Shown here one piece after another: positions 7,334-15,200 of a stretch of 64,000 bases of DNA. The notes under the pieces were generated by a model. The model was not told the origin of the DNA. It searched no databases and saw only the letters and a list, made by a program, of their open reading frames with translations. Position 1 is the first letter of the stretch, and each line of letters begins with the position of its first letter. The DNA is from Firmicutes bacterium UBA5559. Its GTDB lineage: Bacteria > Bacillota > Clostridia > Peptostreptococcales > Anaerovoracaceae. A program made the translations under genes and the position numbers. The stretch is from contig DIMT01000010.1 of assembly GCA_002425705.1 (NCBI GenBank), positions 27,023 through 91,022 on the forward strand, given 5' to 3'.

Positions 7334-8755
7334 GTGAAGAAAAGGTTTCTGACCATCACCATGGCCATTATAATCATGGCTGGTTGCAGTGGTGTGTTGC
7401 CCAATAAAGAACGGGTAGTGGCAGAAAGCCAGGAGCTGGCTGTAATGGCGGCGTCGCCACTGGTCTTTGTTGATGGAAAATCCATTGAAATCCAGTCCTA
7501 CAACGTTGGCGGATACAACTTTTTTAAGCTTCGGGATCTGGCGATGGCCCTCCGGGGGACATTTAAGGAAGTTGGTGTCGATTATAATTCAGAAAAGCGA
7601 ACCATTCTCGTTTCTAAAGGTCAACCCTATGAGCCTATTGGTGGCGAGCTGAATTTTTCGGCAGTCGAAACACCGGTGACAGTTGTACCTTCGGTTGATT
7701 TGTTTCGGGTTGATGGGATTAATGCAGATGTTTCAGCGTATAATATCGATGGATATAATTATTTTAAACTTCGGGATTTGGGAAAGGCATTGGATTTCGG
7801 AGTCTCGTGGGATGCTGCAACACGAAGGGTTGTGATTGAAACAAATAAATCCTACCAGGATTCCTGGCAGCAAGAATCCTTTGGAATCCAGGCATATGGC
7901 CATGTAGAATACTTCCAGGAAAACCTGGCCAACCGTCTTTCGGGAACTTCATCGGAGAGGGAAACGGAGGCCTATATCCTGTCTGAAATAAAAAAATCCG
8001 GTTTTGACGACAGGCAAATTGGGAAACAGCCCTTTACCTATGTGAAGCAAGATGGACTGACTTACCAGAGCAGGAATCTGATCTTGACAATTGCCGGTCA
8101 AGGGAACCAGGAAATTATCGTTGGTGCTCATTATGACAGCATTAACAGCCATGGGGCCGACGATAACGGTTCAGGCTTAGCGGTATTGCTGGAAACGGCT
8201 GCCAGACTGGTGGATAAAGAATTGCCTTTTACCGTTCGATTTGTATTTTTCGGAGCAGAGGAAAACGGCATCTTCGGATCCCCTGTTTTTGTTAATTCCC
8301 TGACTGCTGAAGAGAAAAAGAACATTCTCCTGATGGTGAATCTGGACAGTATATTAGCGGGTGACAGACCTTATATCATCGGGGGAGATTATCAGAAAAA
8401 TGGCCAGGTAACCCAGACCTGGGCAGCTGAAAGGGCGAAAAAAACAGCCGATGAGCTGGGACTGGAGATGTTTCTGGACACTGAATTGGAGCCGCGGCAC
8501 CTCTTGCTGATGAGCGACCAGGGCCCTTTCAGGGAAGCAGGTATCCCCTATGTCTTTTTCCTGGCGGGGAATCTGGACTATTATCCTGAAGATCCCTATC
8601 GTCAGACAAAAGAATTAGGTGTCATCATGAACTCTCCCCAGGATGATTTGGCCTTGATTAACAGAACCTTTCCTGGCAGGGCTGAAGATAGGCTTTCGGC
8701 TTACTCCCGGTTGCTTTATCATTTTCTTTTAGAAATGGAGGGGCCGCAAAGCTAG
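7334..8755 (+). CDS. Lipoprotein: stalk-type domain plus M28 family peptidase lacking one metal ligand
   Basis: 473 residues. The GTG start at 7334 lies 6 bases after AGGAGGG and gives a lipoprotein signal ending MAGC, with Cys18 as the lipidation site. Residues about 40-175 hold two copper-amine-oxidase-N/stalk-like repeats (YNVGGYNFFKLRDLA; YNIDGYNYFKLRDLG). Residues 200-470 are a zinc aminopeptidase fold: His266 in GAHYDS, ADDNGSG at 275-281, Glu309-Glu310 in GAEENG and Asp338 in NLDS. Where family members have the last metal ligand His (HTPxDT-like), this protein reads MNSPQDDL with Asn433. Activity may be lost or altered. It lies 25 bases after cpsD, suggesting a role in cell-surface processing coupled to the polysaccharide operon. 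Confidence 0.82.
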   Translation: MKKRFLTITMAIIIMAGCSGVLPNKERVVAESQELAVMAASPLVFVDGKSIEIQSYNVGGYNFFKLRDLAMALRGTFKEVGVDYNSEKRTILVSKGQPYEPIGGELNFSAVETPVTVVPSVDLFRVDGINADVSAYNIDGYNYFKLRDLGKALDFGVSWDAATRRVVIETNKSYQDSWQQESFGIQAYGHVEYFQENLANRLSGTSSERETEAYILSEIKKSGFDDRQIGKQPFTYVKQDGLTYQSRNLILTIAGQGNQEIIVGAHYDSINSHGADDNGSGLAVLLETAARLVDKELPFTVRFVFFGAEENGIFGSPVFVNSLTAEEKKNILLMVNLDSILAGDRPYIIGGDYQKNGQVTQTWAAERAKKTADELGLEMFLDTELEPRHLLLMSDQGPFREAGIPYVFFLAGNLDYYPEDPYRQTKELGVIMNSPQDDLALINRTFPGRAEDRLSAYSRLLYHFLLEMEGPQS

Positions 8756-8770
8756 CATTTTCAATGCTAG
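8752..8770 (+). other. Hairpin at the 3' end of the M28 gene
   Basis: CTAGCATT and AATGCTAG form an 8-bp stem with a 3-base loop, overlapping the TAG stop. No T run follows directly, so it is more likely a 3'-end stabiliser or weak terminator than a strong one. Confidence 0.4.
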
Positions 8771-8791
8771 AAAGTTGTCGAAGGTTTTTTG

Positions 8792-8820
8792 TTGACTCTT
8801 GTAGAATTTGAAAATATAAT
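8792..8820 (+). promoter_or_regulatory. Sigma-A promoter upstream of the c-di-GMP riboswitch
   Basis: TTGACT at 8792-8797 and TATAAT at 8815-8820 with a 17-base spacer, a near-consensus promoter. Transcription should start about 30 bases before the aptamer. Confidence 0.85.
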
Positions 8821-8854
8821 GACGATACTTTAGAAAGTTAACCCTATGTCGGCA

Positions 8855-8962
8855 AAGGAAATCGACAAAGGCAAACTGATCGAAAGATCAGGACGCAAAG
8901 CCACGGGTCTAAATCTTGTTTCAAGATAAGACGGCCGGGTTCCCGAAATTCTGAGAAATATG
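8855..8962 (+). ncRNA. c-di-GMP-I riboswitch (GEMM-I)
   Basis: The stretch shows the GEMM-I core in order: AAGGCAAAC, a hairpin capped by a GAAA tetraloop (CTGATCGAAAGATCAG), GGACGCAAAGCC, the tetraloop-receptor strand GGTCTAAATC, a second hairpin (ATCTTGTTTCAAGAT), then GACGGCCGGGTTCCCGA. These are the invariant blocks of the class. Outer ends are approximate. It sits between a strong promoter and a terminator hairpin (8995-9037) ahead of the beta-helix gene, so it should control transcription read-through by c-di-GMP. Whether it is an ON or OFF switch cannot be decided by eye. Confidence 0.93.
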
Positions 8963-8994
8963 CCAGCTCGACTATAAATCCTATTTTATTGCAT

Positions 8995-9037
8995 AAAACT
9001 CTGTTTCGGTGATCTGATGACCCGAGTCAGAGTTTTT
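8995..9037 (+). terminator. Expression-platform terminator of the c-di-GMP riboswitch
   Basis: AAAACTCTG (8995-9003) pairs with CAGAGTTTT (9028-9036), with an inner TCGGT/ACCCGA stem, and a T run follows. It lies between the aptamer and the ribosome site of the beta-helix gene. Confidence 0.8.
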
Positions 9038-9072
9038 CTTTTGCCCAAATGAATTCTGTAAGGAGCCTAAAA

Positions 9073-10536
9073 TTGAAAAAAATAATGAAGAATACCATTG
9101 CAATTGCATTGGCGGTAATTCTGGTAGCAGGTTGCTTTATTGCAGCAGGGGATCCTACTGCCTATGCGGCATCGAAATGGAACCCGAAAAAAACTTTCAA
9201 GGGGCCTATAAAACCAGCACCGGTGGTGACTGAGCCGGTGGCACCTGCACCCACTGAACCGGTGGCGCCTGCACCCACTGAACCGGTAGCTCCGGCACCC
9301 ACAGAGCCAGTCGCTCCGGCACCCACAGAACCGGTAGCGCCTGCGCCCACCGAACCGGTGGAAGAACCTGTGACGGCTCCGGTCGTGACAGAACCAGTAC
9401 CTCCGGTTACACCCACACCGGAAGCAATCGTTCTGCCGGCAGCAAAGAATTATTTGTATGTTGCTCCCACTGGCAGCGATTCCAATAATGGGTCTGCTGA
9501 GGCTCCCTTCCGGACTATTCAAAAGGCTGCAAACGTTGCAAAAGCAGGAGATGCGGTCCTGATTCGGGAAGGTACCTATAAAGAAAAAGTGAAGCCGGCC
9601 AATTCCGGAAATGCAACTGACGGCCATATCCTGTTCACCAATTATAACGGGGAAGTGGTTACCATCGACGGTACCGGCATTTCGGTTGCAAAGGGTACAG
9701 CTCTCTTTGATGTTGCATACCGCAGTTACATCAAGGTAGAAGGTCTGCGAATCATCAATTCATCCTGGACCGGTTTCGGAAGCCCCTATGCTTCCCCTGG
9801 ATCCACCCGGAATATCATCATCCGAAACTGCTTTATTTCCAACACGCAGAGTTCGGGAATCAACCTGAGCTATGCGAAGGATATCCTGATTGACGGCAAT
9901 ACTATCCAGTATGCCAATACCCTTCCGGCAAGCCAGGGCGGATCCGATGAAGCACTGACTGTTGGTGCAACCGATGGATTTGTCATCAGCAATAATTACC
10001 TTTCCAATATGGGGAAAGAGGGAATAGACGCAAAGGGCGGCGCTAACAATGGAAAGATCTTTGGCAACGTCATCGAAGCGCCTCCGATTATGGGAATCTA
10101 CATCGATGCGTTCCATGCAAGCCAGAGCAACATTGAGATTTACAACAATACGATTAACAATGCTGTTCATAATGGAATTGTTTTAGCGATCGAATACAAC
10201 GGAACCCTCTCAGACATCAACATTCATCACAACACCATCAACAAAGCCAAGAGAGGAATCAGCATCACCACCTATGGATCTTCTCCTTATGTGATGAACA
10301 ACATCATCATCGATCAGAATACCATGGTTGGAACCACCATCTGTGGTCTTGATTTGTCCAATGATCAAGCCAAGAACGTGACTATTACGAAGAATTACTT
10401 CGGTGGTACATCAACATCCATTCCCATCTATAACAACGGCGGCTACATTCCTGCCAACGGATTTGTCATCGATGGCAATAAACTGAACCGGGTCGTTACC
10501 GGACATCCTACCGGTACCAACTATTCTTTGATCTAA
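9073..10536 (+). CDS. Exported right-handed beta-helix protein with APAPTEPV repeats, riboswitch-controlled
   Basis: 487 residues from a TTG at 9073, chosen because AGGAG (9061-9065) lies 7 bases upstream; the in-frame ATG at 9049 precedes that ribosome site. The signal peptide carries both a lipobox-like LVAGC (Cys21) and an AYAA signal-peptidase-I site, so the anchoring mode is ambiguous. A Pro/Thr-rich spacer with five APAPTEPV units follows, then YVAPTGSDSNNG and AFRTIQKAA-like motifs (DUF1565 type) opening a parallel beta-helix to the C-terminus. Such helices belong to polysaccharide lyases, epimerases or binding proteins; no catalytic residues can be assigned here. A close paralogue is at 19749. 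Placement behind a c-di-GMP-I riboswitch suggests a sessile-state matrix or surface role. Confidence 0.82.
   Translation: MKKIMKNTIAIALAVILVAGCFIAAGDPTAYAASKWNPKKTFKGPIKPAPVVTEPVAPAPTEPVAPAPTEPVAPAPTEPVAPAPTEPVAPAPTEPVEEPVTAPVVTEPVPPVTPTPEAIVLPAAKNYLYVAPTGSDSNNGSAEAPFRTIQKAANVAKAGDAVLIREGTYKEKVKPANSGNATDGHILFTNYNGEVVTIDGTGISVAKGTALFDVAYRSYIKVEGLRIINSSWTGFGSPYASPGSTRNIIIRNCFISNTQSSGINLSYAKDILIDGNTIQYANTLPASQGGSDEALTVGATDGFVISNNYLSNMGKEGIDAKGGANNGKIFGNVIEAPPIMGIYIDAFHASQSNIEIYNNTINNAVHNGIVLAIEYNGTLSDINIHHNTINKAKRGISITTYGSSPYVMNNIIIDQNTMVGTTICGLDLSNDQAKNVTITKNYFGGTSTSIPIYNNGGYIPANGFVIDGNKLNRVVTGHPTGTNYSLI
9241..9360 (+). repeat. Five tandem 24-bp units encoding APAPTEPV
   Basis: Units start at 9241, 9265, 9289, 9313 and 9337. 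All five encode the same octapeptide with synonymous differences between copies, so selection acts on the peptide. It forms an extended wall-spanning or linker segment. Confidence 0.9.
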
Positions 10537-10548
10537 ACTGTTCGACAA

Positions 10549-10582
10549 AACAGGCCTTCATTCGTGAAAGGCCTGTTTTTTT
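10549..10582 (+). terminator. Terminator after the first beta-helix gene
   Basis: AACAGGCCTT pairs with AAGGCCTGTT, with an inner CA-TTCG-TG tetraloop and one bulge, followed by a run of T. Confidence 0.9.
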
Positions 10583-10608
10583 GTTGTTTCTTGGTTTTTG
10601 ACGCACCC

Positions 10609-10636
10609 TTGACAGAAAGTGCGAAAGTGATAATCT
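10609..10636 (+). promoter_or_regulatory. Candidate promoter of the glycosyltransferase/capEFG operon
   Basis: TTGACA at 10609-10614 and TAATCT at 10631-10636 with a 16-base spacer, about 60 bases before the first gene. The -35 is perfect, the -10 is weak. Confidence 0.5.
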
Positions 10637-10696
10637 TTAGTTGAAAAACAGATTATTTTGATGTTGGATGGGAAAGTCTGAGGAAGTGGGTGCAGC

Positions 10697-11932
10697 ATGA
10701 ATGTGACAATGATCGTGCCCTATTTCAAACCGGAAATTACGGCTATTGTCCGTTTGATGGACGACCTGGCCCGGGATTTGGCGGCCTATGGAGCCACAGT
10801 AACGGTGGTTACGGGATTTCCTGCCAGGGGAATCGGCATAGAGCTTCAGCGTCAATTTGCTCATAAGGATAGGGAGCAACTGGCATCCAACCTGATGATC
10901 CTCAGGACGGGGAGTAAAAAAGCCGAAGGCAATGGATTTATTCACAGGGGTGCTCGATACCTGCTTAAAACGGCGGCCTTTTATCAAAAGGCGAAAAAAA
11001 CCAATGCGGATGTCTATTACATTTACAGCACGCCTCCCTTTATGGGATTGATCGGAACCTTGCTTCATCGAAAAACCCCTACCTTGTATTGTCTCCAGGA
11101 TATCTTTCCCGACAATCTGGTCCTTCAGGGCAAGCTTCGCAAAACGAGTATCACCTATGGATTTCTTAGCCGAATGGAATCCTTCATGTATCAGAACAAT
11201 ACCAGGATCGTCACTCTTTCTTCCGACATGAAGGATCATCTTTTGGGGAAAAATATCGATCCTGAAAAAATATCCATCGTTGGAAACTGGGTGGATACCG
11301 ACGAAATCCGATACATTCCCCGCAGTGAAAATCCCTTATTCGATCGCCTTGGCCTGAATAAAAACCAATTCTATGTTACCTACAGCGGAAACCTTGGCTA
11401 TGCCCAGGATATTCATTCCATTTTGGAAGCCGCTGGGATTATACAGAAGGAAGTGCCGGAGATCCAGTTCCTGATCATTGGGAGTGGTGTGTTGGAAGAA
11501 AAATTTAAAAGCCAGGCACTTTTCAAGAACCTGCAAAACCTGAAATTTTTCCCCCTCCAATCCGATGCGGATTCGGCACTAGTCTACAGCATGGGGGATA
11601 TTGGTCTGGTTACCCTGAAAAAGGATATGGATGGAAAGGCTATGCCTTCAAAATTATGGGCTATGATGGCAGCTTCCCAGCCTTTGATCTGCACCACATC
11701 GGAAGGGACGGAGCTTTCCGCTGTCATCCGGGATTCTGGTTGCGGTCTGCCGATTCCACCTGAAGATTCAGCGGAACTGGCAAGGCAGATAAAGGTTCTC
11801 TACCATCGTCCCGATATCCGGCACGATTATGGGAAGCTGGGGAGGGAGTATGCCGTAAGATATTGTTCAAGATCCGCTGCCACAAAGAAATACTATGATT
11901 TGATGGCGGAGATGGCAAAGGGAAGGGGCTGA
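10697..11932 (+). CDS. GT4-family glycosyltransferase, WbuB-like
   Basis: 411 residues with a GT-B fold: an N-terminal PYFKPEITA..RLMDDLARDL block, CLQDIFPDNL in the middle, and a C-terminal nucleotide-sugar domain with TYSGNLGYAQD, FLIIGSG and MPSKLWAMMAASQP. The KPE..A and QDIFPDN segments are typical of WbuB/WcaI-like enzymes. In E. coli O26 and similar loci wbuB lies beside the L-FucNAc genes fnlABC and is thought to transfer L-FucNAc. Here it directly precedes capEFG by 4 bases, which supports the same donor. Specificity remains inference. Confidence 0.8.
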   Translation: MNVTMIVPYFKPEITAIVRLMDDLARDLAAYGATVTVVTGFPARGIGIELQRQFAHKDREQLASNLMILRTGSKKAEGNGFIHRGARYLLKTAAFYQKAKKTNADVYYIYSTPPFMGLIGTLLHRKTPTLYCLQDIFPDNLVLQGKLRKTSITYGFLSRMESFMYQNNTRIVTLSSDMKDHLLGKNIDPEKISIVGNWVDTDEIRYIPRSENPLFDRLGLNKNQFYVTYSGNLGYAQDIHSILEAAGIIQKEVPEIQFLIIGSGVLEEKFKSQALFKNLQNLKFFPLQSDADSALVYSMGDIGLVTLKKDMDGKAMPSKLWAMMAASQPLICTTSEGTELSAVIRDSGCGLPIPPEDSAELARQIKVLYHRPDIRHDYGKLGREYAVRYCSRSAATKKYYDLMAEMAKGRG

Positions 11933-11936
11933 TAGG

Positions 11937-12953
11937 ATGTTCAAAGACAAAACCCTGCTGATTACCGGAGGAACCGGTTCCTTCGGCAATGCGGTATTGA
12001 AGCGGTTTTTGGATACCGATATCGGAGAGATACGGATATTTTCCAGGGACGAGAAAAAACAGGATGATATGCGGAAACTTTACAAGAATCCGAAAATAAA
12101 ATTTTATATCGGGGATGTTCGGGATATACAGTCCATTCGGAATGCCATGCATCAGGTGGATTATATCTTTTCGGCAGCAGCCCTGAAACAGGTGCCCTCC
12201 TGCGAGTTCTTTCCCATAGAGGCGGTTAAGACTAACATCCTTGGCACGGATAACACCCTGACGGCTGCCATTGAGTTTGGGGTTCAAAAGGTAATATGTC
12301 TGTCCACAGACAAGGCGGCTTATCCAATCAATGCCATGGGAATTTCTAAAGCCATGATGGAGCGGGTTTTTGTGGCCAAATCCAAGACGGTTGATCCTTC
12401 CTGTACGCTGATCTGTGGTACCCGCTATGGAAATGTGATGGCCTCAAGAGGCTCCGTGATTCCTCTTTTCATTGAACAGATTAAAAAGCAGCAGCCCCTG
12501 ACCGTTACCGACTCGGAAATGACCAGATTTCTCATGAGTCTGGATGAAGCAGTGGATCTGGTCTTGTATGCTTTTCAGCATGGGGACGCGGGGGATATTT
12601 TGGTTCAGAAATCCCCGGCATCCACCATTGGTGACCTGGCTCAGGCATTGAAAGAGCTCTTTGCATCGGATAGTGAGATTCAGATGATTGGCACCCGCCA
12701 TGGAGAAAAAACCTGGGAAACCCTGCTGACCCGGGAAGAAAGCAGTGTGGCCGTTGACCTGGGAAACTACTTCAAGGTTCCGGCAGACACCAGGGATTTG
12801 AATTATGACAAGTATTTCACCAAAGGCAATCGAAGGCTGAAGGAAGTTGGAGAATACACCTCTGATAACACGGAGAGACTGAATGTGGAGCAGATTAAAG
12901 AACGTCTGCTTACCCTGGATTACATTCGAAGCGAACTGAAAGGCTGGTCCTGA
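11937..12953 (+). CDS. capE: UDP-GlcNAc 4,6-dehydratase/5-epimerase (CapE/WbjB/FnlA)
   Basis: 338-residue extended SDR enzyme for the first step of UDP-N-acetyl-L-fucosamine synthesis. It has TGGTGSFG for NAD(P) binding and STDKAAYPINAMGISK, where Met replaces the usual catalytic Tyr, a hallmark of the CapE/WbjB group. The C-terminal GTRHGEKTWETLLTREE block also fits. It is followed 2 bases later by capF and then capG, the full three-gene cassette in order. The start is 4 bases after the preceding stop. Confidence 0.93.
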   Translation: MFKDKTLLITGGTGSFGNAVLKRFLDTDIGEIRIFSRDEKKQDDMRKLYKNPKIKFYIGDVRDIQSIRNAMHQVDYIFSAAALKQVPSCEFFPIEAVKTNILGTDNTLTAAIEFGVQKVICLSTDKAAYPINAMGISKAMMERVFVAKSKTVDPSCTLICGTRYGNVMASRGSVIPLFIEQIKKQQPLTVTDSEMTRFLMSLDEAVDLVLYAFQHGDAGDILVQKSPASTIGDLAQALKELFASDSEIQMIGTRHGEKTWETLLTREESSVAVDLGNYFKVPADTRDLNYDKYFTKGNRRLKEVGEYTSDNTERLNVEQIKERLLTLDYIRSELKGWS

Positions 12954-12955
12954 TT

Positions 12956-14065
12956 ATGAATATCCTGATAACCGGAGCATATGGATTCATCGGAAAAAAT
13001 TTGATAGCGGCTCTTCTGGAGAGAAGAGATGTGATTCTGATGGAAGTAGATAAGGAAACGGAAGAAGAAAGGTTTAATACCTATTGCCGAGAAGCAGATT
13101 TTATTTTTCATCTGGCCGGAGTCAACAGACCTGATGTTGAAGCAGATTTTATGACAGGAAACCGGGACTTTACGGCAAAGCTCCTTGAGAATCTGAAAAA
13201 GCATGAAAACAAGTGCCCCGTAATGCTTTCCTCCTCTATCCAGGCAGCCCTGGACAATCCTTACGGCAGGAGCAAGAGGGAGGCGGAAGAACTGCTTCTT
13301 AATTACGGTGAACAAACGGGAGCCTCCGTTTTGGTGTATCGTTTTCCTAATGTCTTTGGAAAGTGGAGCCGGCCCGACTACAACACCGTGGTAGCCACCT
13401 TCTGCCATCGTGCAGCCAGGGGAATACCAATTCGGGTTGATGACCCCGACACCATTTTGAGTCTGGTCTATATCGATGATTTGGTGGATGAAATGGTTCG
13501 GGCTCTAGCCGGGCATCCGACGAAAGAAGGCTGTTTTTATACCGTGCCTGTTTCCCACTCATTGAGGCTTGGAGATCTGGCTGAATTAATTCTATCCTTT
13601 CGGGCATCCAGGGAGGATTATTCTGTTCCGGACCTTGGGGATCCATTTATAAAAAAATTGTACAGCACATACCTGAGCTTTCTTCCGGAGGAAGGACTAT
13701 CCTATCCCCTTGTGAGAAAGGAGGACGAGCGAGGCAGTTTCGCAGAATTTATCCGCACTCCGGATCGGGGACAGATTTCGGTTAATATAACCAAACCGGG
13801 AGTAATAAAGGGAAACCATTGGCACCGATCTAAGACTGAAAAATTTTTGGTGATCCAGGGTCAGGGAACCATCCGGCTTCGACGGATTGACGGGGAGAAG
13901 GTGCTGCTATACCCGGTTCTGGGGAATCGCCTGGAAGTAGTGGAGATTCCTCCTGGCTACACTCACCAGTTGGAAAACACGGGGCAGGAGGATCTGATCA
14001 CGGTCATGTGGGCCAATGAGGCTTTTGATCCGGATAAGCCGGACACCTTTTTTATGGAGGTATAG
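12956..14065 (+). CDS. capF: CapF/WbjC/FnlB: bifunctional epimerase-reductase with cupin
   Basis: 369 residues. The N-terminal SDR part (1-245) carries ITGAYGFIGKNL and YGRSKREAE. The C-terminal cupin (about 255-369) carries GVIKGNHWHRSKTEKF and PPGYTHQLEN, whose histidines bind zinc. In CapF the cupin epimerises at C3 and the SDR domain reduces C4, giving UDP-2-acetamido-2,6-dideoxy-L-talose. It lies between capE and capG with gaps of 2 and 4 bases. Confidence 0.93.
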   Translation: MNILITGAYGFIGKNLIAALLERRDVILMEVDKETEEERFNTYCREADFIFHLAGVNRPDVEADFMTGNRDFTAKLLENLKKHENKCPVMLSSSIQAALDNPYGRSKREAEELLLNYGEQTGASVLVYRFPNVFGKWSRPDYNTVVATFCHRAARGIPIRVDDPDTILSLVYIDDLVDEMVRALAGHPTKEGCFYTVPVSHSLRLGDLAELILSFRASREDYSVPDLGDPFIKKLYSTYLSFLPEEGLSYPLVRKEDERGSFAEFIRTPDRGQISVNITKPGVIKGNHWHRSKTEKFLVIQGQGTIRLRRIDGEKVLLYPVLGNRLEVVEIPPGYTHQLENTGQEDLITVMWANEAFDPDKPDTFFMEV

Positions 14066-14069
14066 AGGG

Positions 14070-15200
14070 ATGAAGAAAATCAGGGTCATGACGGTAGTGG
14101 GAACCAGACCGGAAATCATTCGATTGTCATCGGTAATAAAGAGACTGGATGAATCCCAAGCGGTAGAACATATTCTGGTCCATACAGGACAGAATTATGA
14201 CTATGAGTTAAACGAAATCTTTTTTCAAGACCTTGAATTAAGAAAACCTGACTATTACCTGGACGGAGCCGGAAGCACGCCTATGGAAACCATCGGGCAG
14301 ATTCTAATTGCAGTAGAGCCGGTTTTGGATGAAATTCGGCCGGATGCTTTTTTGGTGCTGGGAGATACCAACAGCTGCCTGTGTGCTTTAGCTGCCAAAC
14401 GGAAACATATCCCTGTTTTTCATATGGAAGCGGGAAACCGCTGTTTCGATCAGCGGGTCCCGGAAGAGATAAACCGAAGAATCGTGGACCACTTGGCAGA
14501 CATCAATTTGACCTACAGCGATATCGCCAGAGAATATCTGCTGAGGGAGGGATTGCCCCCGGACAGGGTCATAAAAATCGGAAGCCCTATGCTGGAAGTC
14601 CTTCGGTCACACAGGGATGCCTTCGAAGCTTCCTCTGTGTTGACAGAGCTGGGTTTGGAGGAAAAGGGTTACTATGTGGTTTCGGCTCATCGAGAAGAAA
14701 ATGTGGATACAGAAGAGACTTTCATGGACCTTGTGAGCAGTTTGAATACTCTTGCAATACAGGAAAAGAAGCCTATTATTTTCAGCACCCATCCAAGAAC
14801 CAGGAAGCGGATGGAGGTCCGAAAAATTGAATTCGACCCGCTGATCCGGACGATTAAACCCCTGGGATACATCGATTATATTCATCTGCAGATGAAAGCG
14901 ATCGCCGTACTCAGCGATAGTGGTACCATCAGCGAGGAATCATCTCTCCTTGGGTTTCCGGCTCTAAATTTGAGACAATCCCATGAAAGGCCAGAGGCTA
15001 TGGAAGAAACGGCAGTCATAATGGCGGGGCTGGGAGCCAATCGAATCCTACAGGGGCTGGAAGTACTGAAAGGCCAGAAGGGAGACACTCTAAAGCAGGT
15101 TGCAGATTACCAGGCGGATAATGTGTCGGAAAAGGTTCTGCGAATCATTCTCTCGTATACGGATTATATCCATCGTGTTGTCTGGGGGGTGATGAAATGA
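14070..15200 (+). CDS. capG: CapG/WbjD/FnlC: UDP-L-TalNAc to UDP-L-FucNAc 2-epimerase
   Basis: 376 residues of the UDP-GlcNAc 2-epimerase (WecB) fold. Signatures are VVGTRPEIIR, HTGQNYDYEL, VLGDTNSCL, HMEAGNRCFD, RVPEEINRRIVDH, SAHREENVD and SDSGTISEES. It completes the UDP-L-FucNAc pathway begun by capE and capF. The ATG at 14070 lies just after the capF stop, with GGAGG overlapping the capF 3' end; an earlier in-frame ATG at 14016 lies inside capF. Its stop overlaps the next gene as ATGA. Confidence 0.93.
   Translation: MKKIRVMTVVGTRPEIIRLSSVIKRLDESQAVEHILVHTGQNYDYELNEIFFQDLELRKPDYYLDGAGSTPMETIGQILIAVEPVLDEIRPDAFLVLGDTNSCLCALAAKRKHIPVFHMEAGNRCFDQRVPEEINRRIVDHLADINLTYSDIAREYLLREGLPPDRVIKIGSPMLEVLRSHRDAFEASSVLTELGLEEKGYYVVSAHREENVDTEETFMDLVSSLNTLAIQEKKPIIFSTHPRTRKRMEVRKIEFDPLIRTIKPLGYIDYIHLQMKAIAVLSDSGTISEESSLLGFPALNLRQSHERPEAMEETAVIMAGLGANRILQGLEVLKGQKGDTLKQVADYQADNVSEKVLRIILSYTDYIHRVVWGVMK

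Noticed and set aside
9241..9360. Regular 24-bp repeats that could be taken for a CRISPR-like array
   Set aside because: Units are directly tandem with no spacers, stay in frame and encode the same octapeptide; they are a protein repeat.
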